Assembly (NCBI GenBank): GCA_958295665.1
Contig: OY282560.1
Span: 259,479,368 to 259,543,367 of the forward strand
Source of the DNA: Tipula vernalis
Taxonomy: Eukaryota; Arthropoda; Insecta; Diptera; Tipulidae
Direction: 5' to 3'
Length of the DNA stretch: 64,000 nt
Shown: piece by piece, positions 61,394 to 64,000 of the stretch
Layout of the letters: every line of letters begins with the position of its first letter
Numbering within the stretch: position 1 is the stretch's first letter
The notes under the pieces: generated by a model
Database searches by the model: none
What the model was told of the DNA's origin: nothing
What the model saw: only the letters and a program-made list of their open reading frames with translations
Made by a program: the position numbers and the translations under genes

Positions 61394-61401
61394 GTTATTA
61401 T
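61394..61401. repeat. Target-site duplication of hAT element, right copy
   Basis: GTTATTAT directly after the terminal GGTTGCCCTA; identical to 60143-60150. Confidence 0.85.
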
Positions 61402-62637
61402 AGTTTAAGGAATTTTAACGCTTGTTTGATTCATTTAAATTCCGATGAACTCTGTTACATTCATTTCCATATTTTGCCTTAATTAGATAAATGTCACCAA
61501 GTGGATTATGTTATTTTTGATAAAGGAATGTACGTTAACGAATAAAAACAACAATTACAAAATCTGCTTTTCTAGAAGAACTCCGGATCATCAAATAATG
61601 CGCAGTAAACTATTGAGTTTTGTATTTTAATTTGACTTTTATTTGAAATATGTATTTTAATTAGCGGAGCTTAGGCCAAAGTGAAACATTTTTAACTTGT
61701 AACAAAAAATATTTGTTGGCCTAAATTTATAATTTGGCTTATAAAATATTTTGCTTTATCAAATTTTAAGCTATGAAAGTCGAGTTACGTTATTGTTGAA
61801 GAAAAATTAAAAATATTTGGAATAAACCATAAAATATGTGGTAAAACGTAAAATAAGTGGAAATGTGTAAAAGTATGTGATTATGCCAAAATATTTAAAA
61901 ATATGTGGTAACATTATAGGACTCATTCGCTTTTATTTGTTTTAAAAATCAAACAAATTTTTGGTTTGGATTTCCCCTTTTCCATCCTAAGCCTGATTAT
62001 TACTAATTTTTAATGAGACGAATTCCAAGTATATACTTGATATGTTGATTAGTTAGCTGGCACTTGCGATTCACCACAGAGCTTGGCGGGGTTTAAACTG
62101 GAGTGCTGCACCACCTAGAATTCAAATTAATTAAAATGTGAATTTTCTTTAATTAAAAACTCTTAGCTTCGTTCAGTCGCACCGTAAACACCAATTGAGA
62201 GAAAATCACAATAGGCAGCGTAGCCTCGAGATGGTTACTGATATTTGTCTAACCCAACTTTTGAAGTAAGTTTATTCGAGCTTTCGTTCTGCGATAGAAA
62301 CAAGGTGAATAAAAGAATGTTAACACTAGACAGGTTGAAGTACGAAAGCTTTAAATGAAAACCATTAAATTAAAGTAGTGGCATTCTAATGGTGGCACGT
62401 GTCTATTTTCATCTTGGACCATATTTTTATATTATTATTACTAAAGACCATCATGAATTATATATTATTATTATTACTAAAGACCTTATTTTCATTTATA
62501 ATCAGTGCAATTTCGCCTTAAGCACCTTTATATTTTATAATTATTTATATTCAGAATTCAAACCATTTTATAGTAAGATCATTTTTATATTGGTATTACG
62601 TAAACATTGAAATATTTTGTTATTTATTATAATTAGA
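61402..62637. other. AT-rich stretch without recognised genes
   Basis: Nothing supported apart from a small tandem duplication of TATTATTATTACTAAAGACC at about 62432-62484. Confidence 0.5.
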
Positions 62638-62860
62638 TGTCGCGTCAAAATTGTTATGACTCGGCAAAATTTTTACTTGACAACAACAACTTGTAAATTA
62701 TATTGGAAAAAAATAATAAAAAGACAATCGAGATTTGTCAGTCTTACGAGAAGTATCTGATTTTACCATATCATCAATTAAAAAAAAAACAAAATTATTC
62801 ATTAATTTCACCGTAAAGTTTCCGCGCATTTTTTGGAATTCTTTTTCACCATCATCGACA
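62638..62860 (+). repeat. 5' LTR of BEL/Pao-type retrotransposon (predicted)
   Basis: It begins TGTCG and ends CGACA, a perfect 5-base inverted pair starting TG and ending CA as LTRs do. It ends five bases before the primer-binding site and has an AATAAA polyadenylation word at about 62712. The start is the nearest TGT giving the inverted pair; the second LTR lies outside the window, so the left boundary is a prediction. Confidence 0.65.
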
Positions 62861-62865
62861 TTTTT

Positions 62866-62883
62866 TGGTCCTTCGAGCCGGAT
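62866..62883 (+). promoter_or_regulatory. Primer-binding site, tRNA-Tyr type
   Basis: TGGTCCTTCGAGCCGGAT is the reverse complement of ATCCGGCTCGAAGGACCA, which matches the 3' end of animal tRNA-Tyr including CCA, as I know it. It lies where minus-strand DNA synthesis of an LTR retrotransposon should begin. Confidence 0.8.
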
Positions 62884-63424
62884 GTCGTTCGAGTAGACCG
62901 GACACCAACCAGCTTGAAGGAGAATTATACACCTCGTGGAGATTTTGCAATTTTGATACCATTTTGAGCATCGTTTTACAGGGAAGCTGAAAACTATAAA
63001 CCAGCCACCACTGTTGGAGAAAAACCATCAACTTCGTGGAAATTACGCACGCTACAATTACACCCTGAAAATCATAAGTACCATTTTTATTTATTCTTTC
63101 CTATATACCAGTTCCTATTTTGTTCCTTAAATTACCATTTCCCTGTTATACATAAGTTACCATTATATAACCTTTTCACACTACATATAAACTCAATAAG
63201 TGATTATTTAACCATAAGTGAACAATTTTGTTCACCGATTTCGCACGTTTATTATTATTAATTTTTTTTATTTGAACTTATCATCATTTGAATTCATTTG
63301 ATTCGAATTAAACCCGCTAAGTGTAAAGTGATTTGAATAAGTGAATTTGTGATTTTTTTTTAACTTTATTTATCAATATACTATATATTGAGTGTGAAGA
63401 GTGCAATAAAGACAAATCTGAAAG
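62884..63424 (+). other. Untranslated leader of the BEL/Pao element
   Basis: About 540 bases between the primer site and the gag ATG, with no long frame. The left part has a composition different from the very AT-rich right part (63080-63420). A packaging signal would be expected here, but I cannot point to one. Confidence 0.5.
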
Positions 63425-64000
63425 ATGCCACCAAAAGTAGACCATTTTTTCCGACGACGTAAAACTACATTATCGCAAATCAAGGTTATTTTGACCTATG
63501 CCAACAACCTTTCGGAAACTTCCGACATTATAAGTGTTAAAGCTCGGCTAGACAATCTTCAACAATTAATGAAGACCTTTTCGGATGTCGAGGGCGAAAT
63601 ATTTGCAAGGGATGCCGAGACTGAGTCTAAAGCTCTGGAATGTGACGAGATGTATTATTCAGCCATTGAAAAACTCAACACGCGCATACGAGATATTCAG
63701 CAGAAAACACCATACCAAGATATTTCTATAGCCATGAATATCGGTCATGCTTCTGCATCATTCAATCAATCGCGCAGTGAAACAAAATTACCACGTCTAA
63801 CGTTACCAACGTTTGATGGAAATTATCAGGAATGGCAGTCATTGCATGATATGTTCATGTCGACCGTTCATGATAACCCGGCTCTGACGGGAGTTCAAAA
63901 ATTGCAATACTTGAAAGGCGCATTAAGGGGAGAGGCTAGTGCATCACTGCGACACTTGGCCATAACAAGAAAGCAACTACATAGAAGCATACCAAAAGCT
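63425..64000 (+). CDS. BEL/Pao gag (DUF1759-type), runs off the window
   Basis: ATG at 63425 opens a frame that stays open for 192 codons to the window end. The first ~110 residues are helical and charged. KLPRLTLPTFDGNYQEWQSL and KLQYLKGALRGEA, about residues 121-170, match the gag-like DUF1759 region found in BEL/Pao elements, which forms the particle and precedes the zinc knuckle, protease and RT of one long polyprotein. No stop or frameshift is seen, suggesting a young or intact copy. LTR, primer site and leader upstream are in correct order. Whether the rest is intact cannot be seen here. Confidence 0.85.
   Translation, partial: MPPKVDHFFRRRKTTLSQIKVILTYANNLSETSDIISVKARLDNLQQLMKTFSDVEGEIFARDAETESKALECDEMYYSAIEKLNTRIRDIQQKTPYQDISIAMNIGHASASFNQSRSETKLPRLTLPTFDGNYQEWQSLHDMFMSTVHDNPALTGVQKLQYLKGALRGEASASLRHLAITRKQLHRSIPKA

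Overview
This window reads as AT-rich nuclear DNA of an arthropod, most likely an insect. There is no operon structure, there are long AT-rich stretches without genes, and there are many broken copies of transposon families typical of insects: mariner/Tc1, piggyBac, hAT, jockey, R1-clade and CR1/jockey-like LINEs, Penelope-like and BEL/Pao. No tRNA, rRNA or CRISPR was seen. I cannot name the species.

Host gene signal is thin. Two short exon-like blocks on the minus strand (42695-42783, then 24824-24940) join in phase into one acidic, coiled-coil-like, Q-rich reading frame. Much of the window is therefore probably intronic DNA of a large minus-strand gene.

Layout. 1-6.5 kb: a decayed gene-like repeat with two adjacent reading frames (one ending near 4479, one with a C2H2 finger starting at 4614), split by a broken piggyBac element (1703-4050). 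8.9-9.6 kb: mariner remnant. 9.7-10.9 kb: a diverged direct-repeat pair. 11.2-13.3 kb: tandem array of roughly 165-bp monomers of two types. 13.9-17.35 kb: CR1/jockey-like LINE with both ORFs broken. 19.25-20.4 kb: eroded hAT. 22.0 kb: 40-bp-arm palindrome. 23.1-23.4 kb: LINE 3' tail. 27.1-28.1 kb: Penelope-like fragment between about 200-bp inverted repeats. 29.6-30.1 kb: second mariner. 33.8 kb: small MITE. 38.9-39.8 kb: two hairpins and a Tc1/mariner-like fragment. 42.25 kb: (AT)n. 43.5-45.1 kb: antisense jockey remnant. 47.75-48.0 kb: unrecognised decayed coding segment. 49.84-54.7 kb: a recent-looking R1-clade LINE inserted inside a (CA)n microsatellite. 57-60 kb: about 3 kb of degenerate short-motif repetition. 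60.15-61.4 kb: deleted hAT with a perfect 8-bp target duplication. 62.64 kb to the end: start of a BEL/Pao LTR retrotransposon (5' LTR, tRNA-Tyr-type primer site, open gag running off the window).

Nothing here works as a pathway. The sequence is a record of successive insertions. The R1 element and the BEL/Pao 5' end look youngest (long open frames, sharp boundaries). The two-frame repeat in the first 6.5 kb, the Penelope arrangement and the A/B tandem array are the least explained parts.
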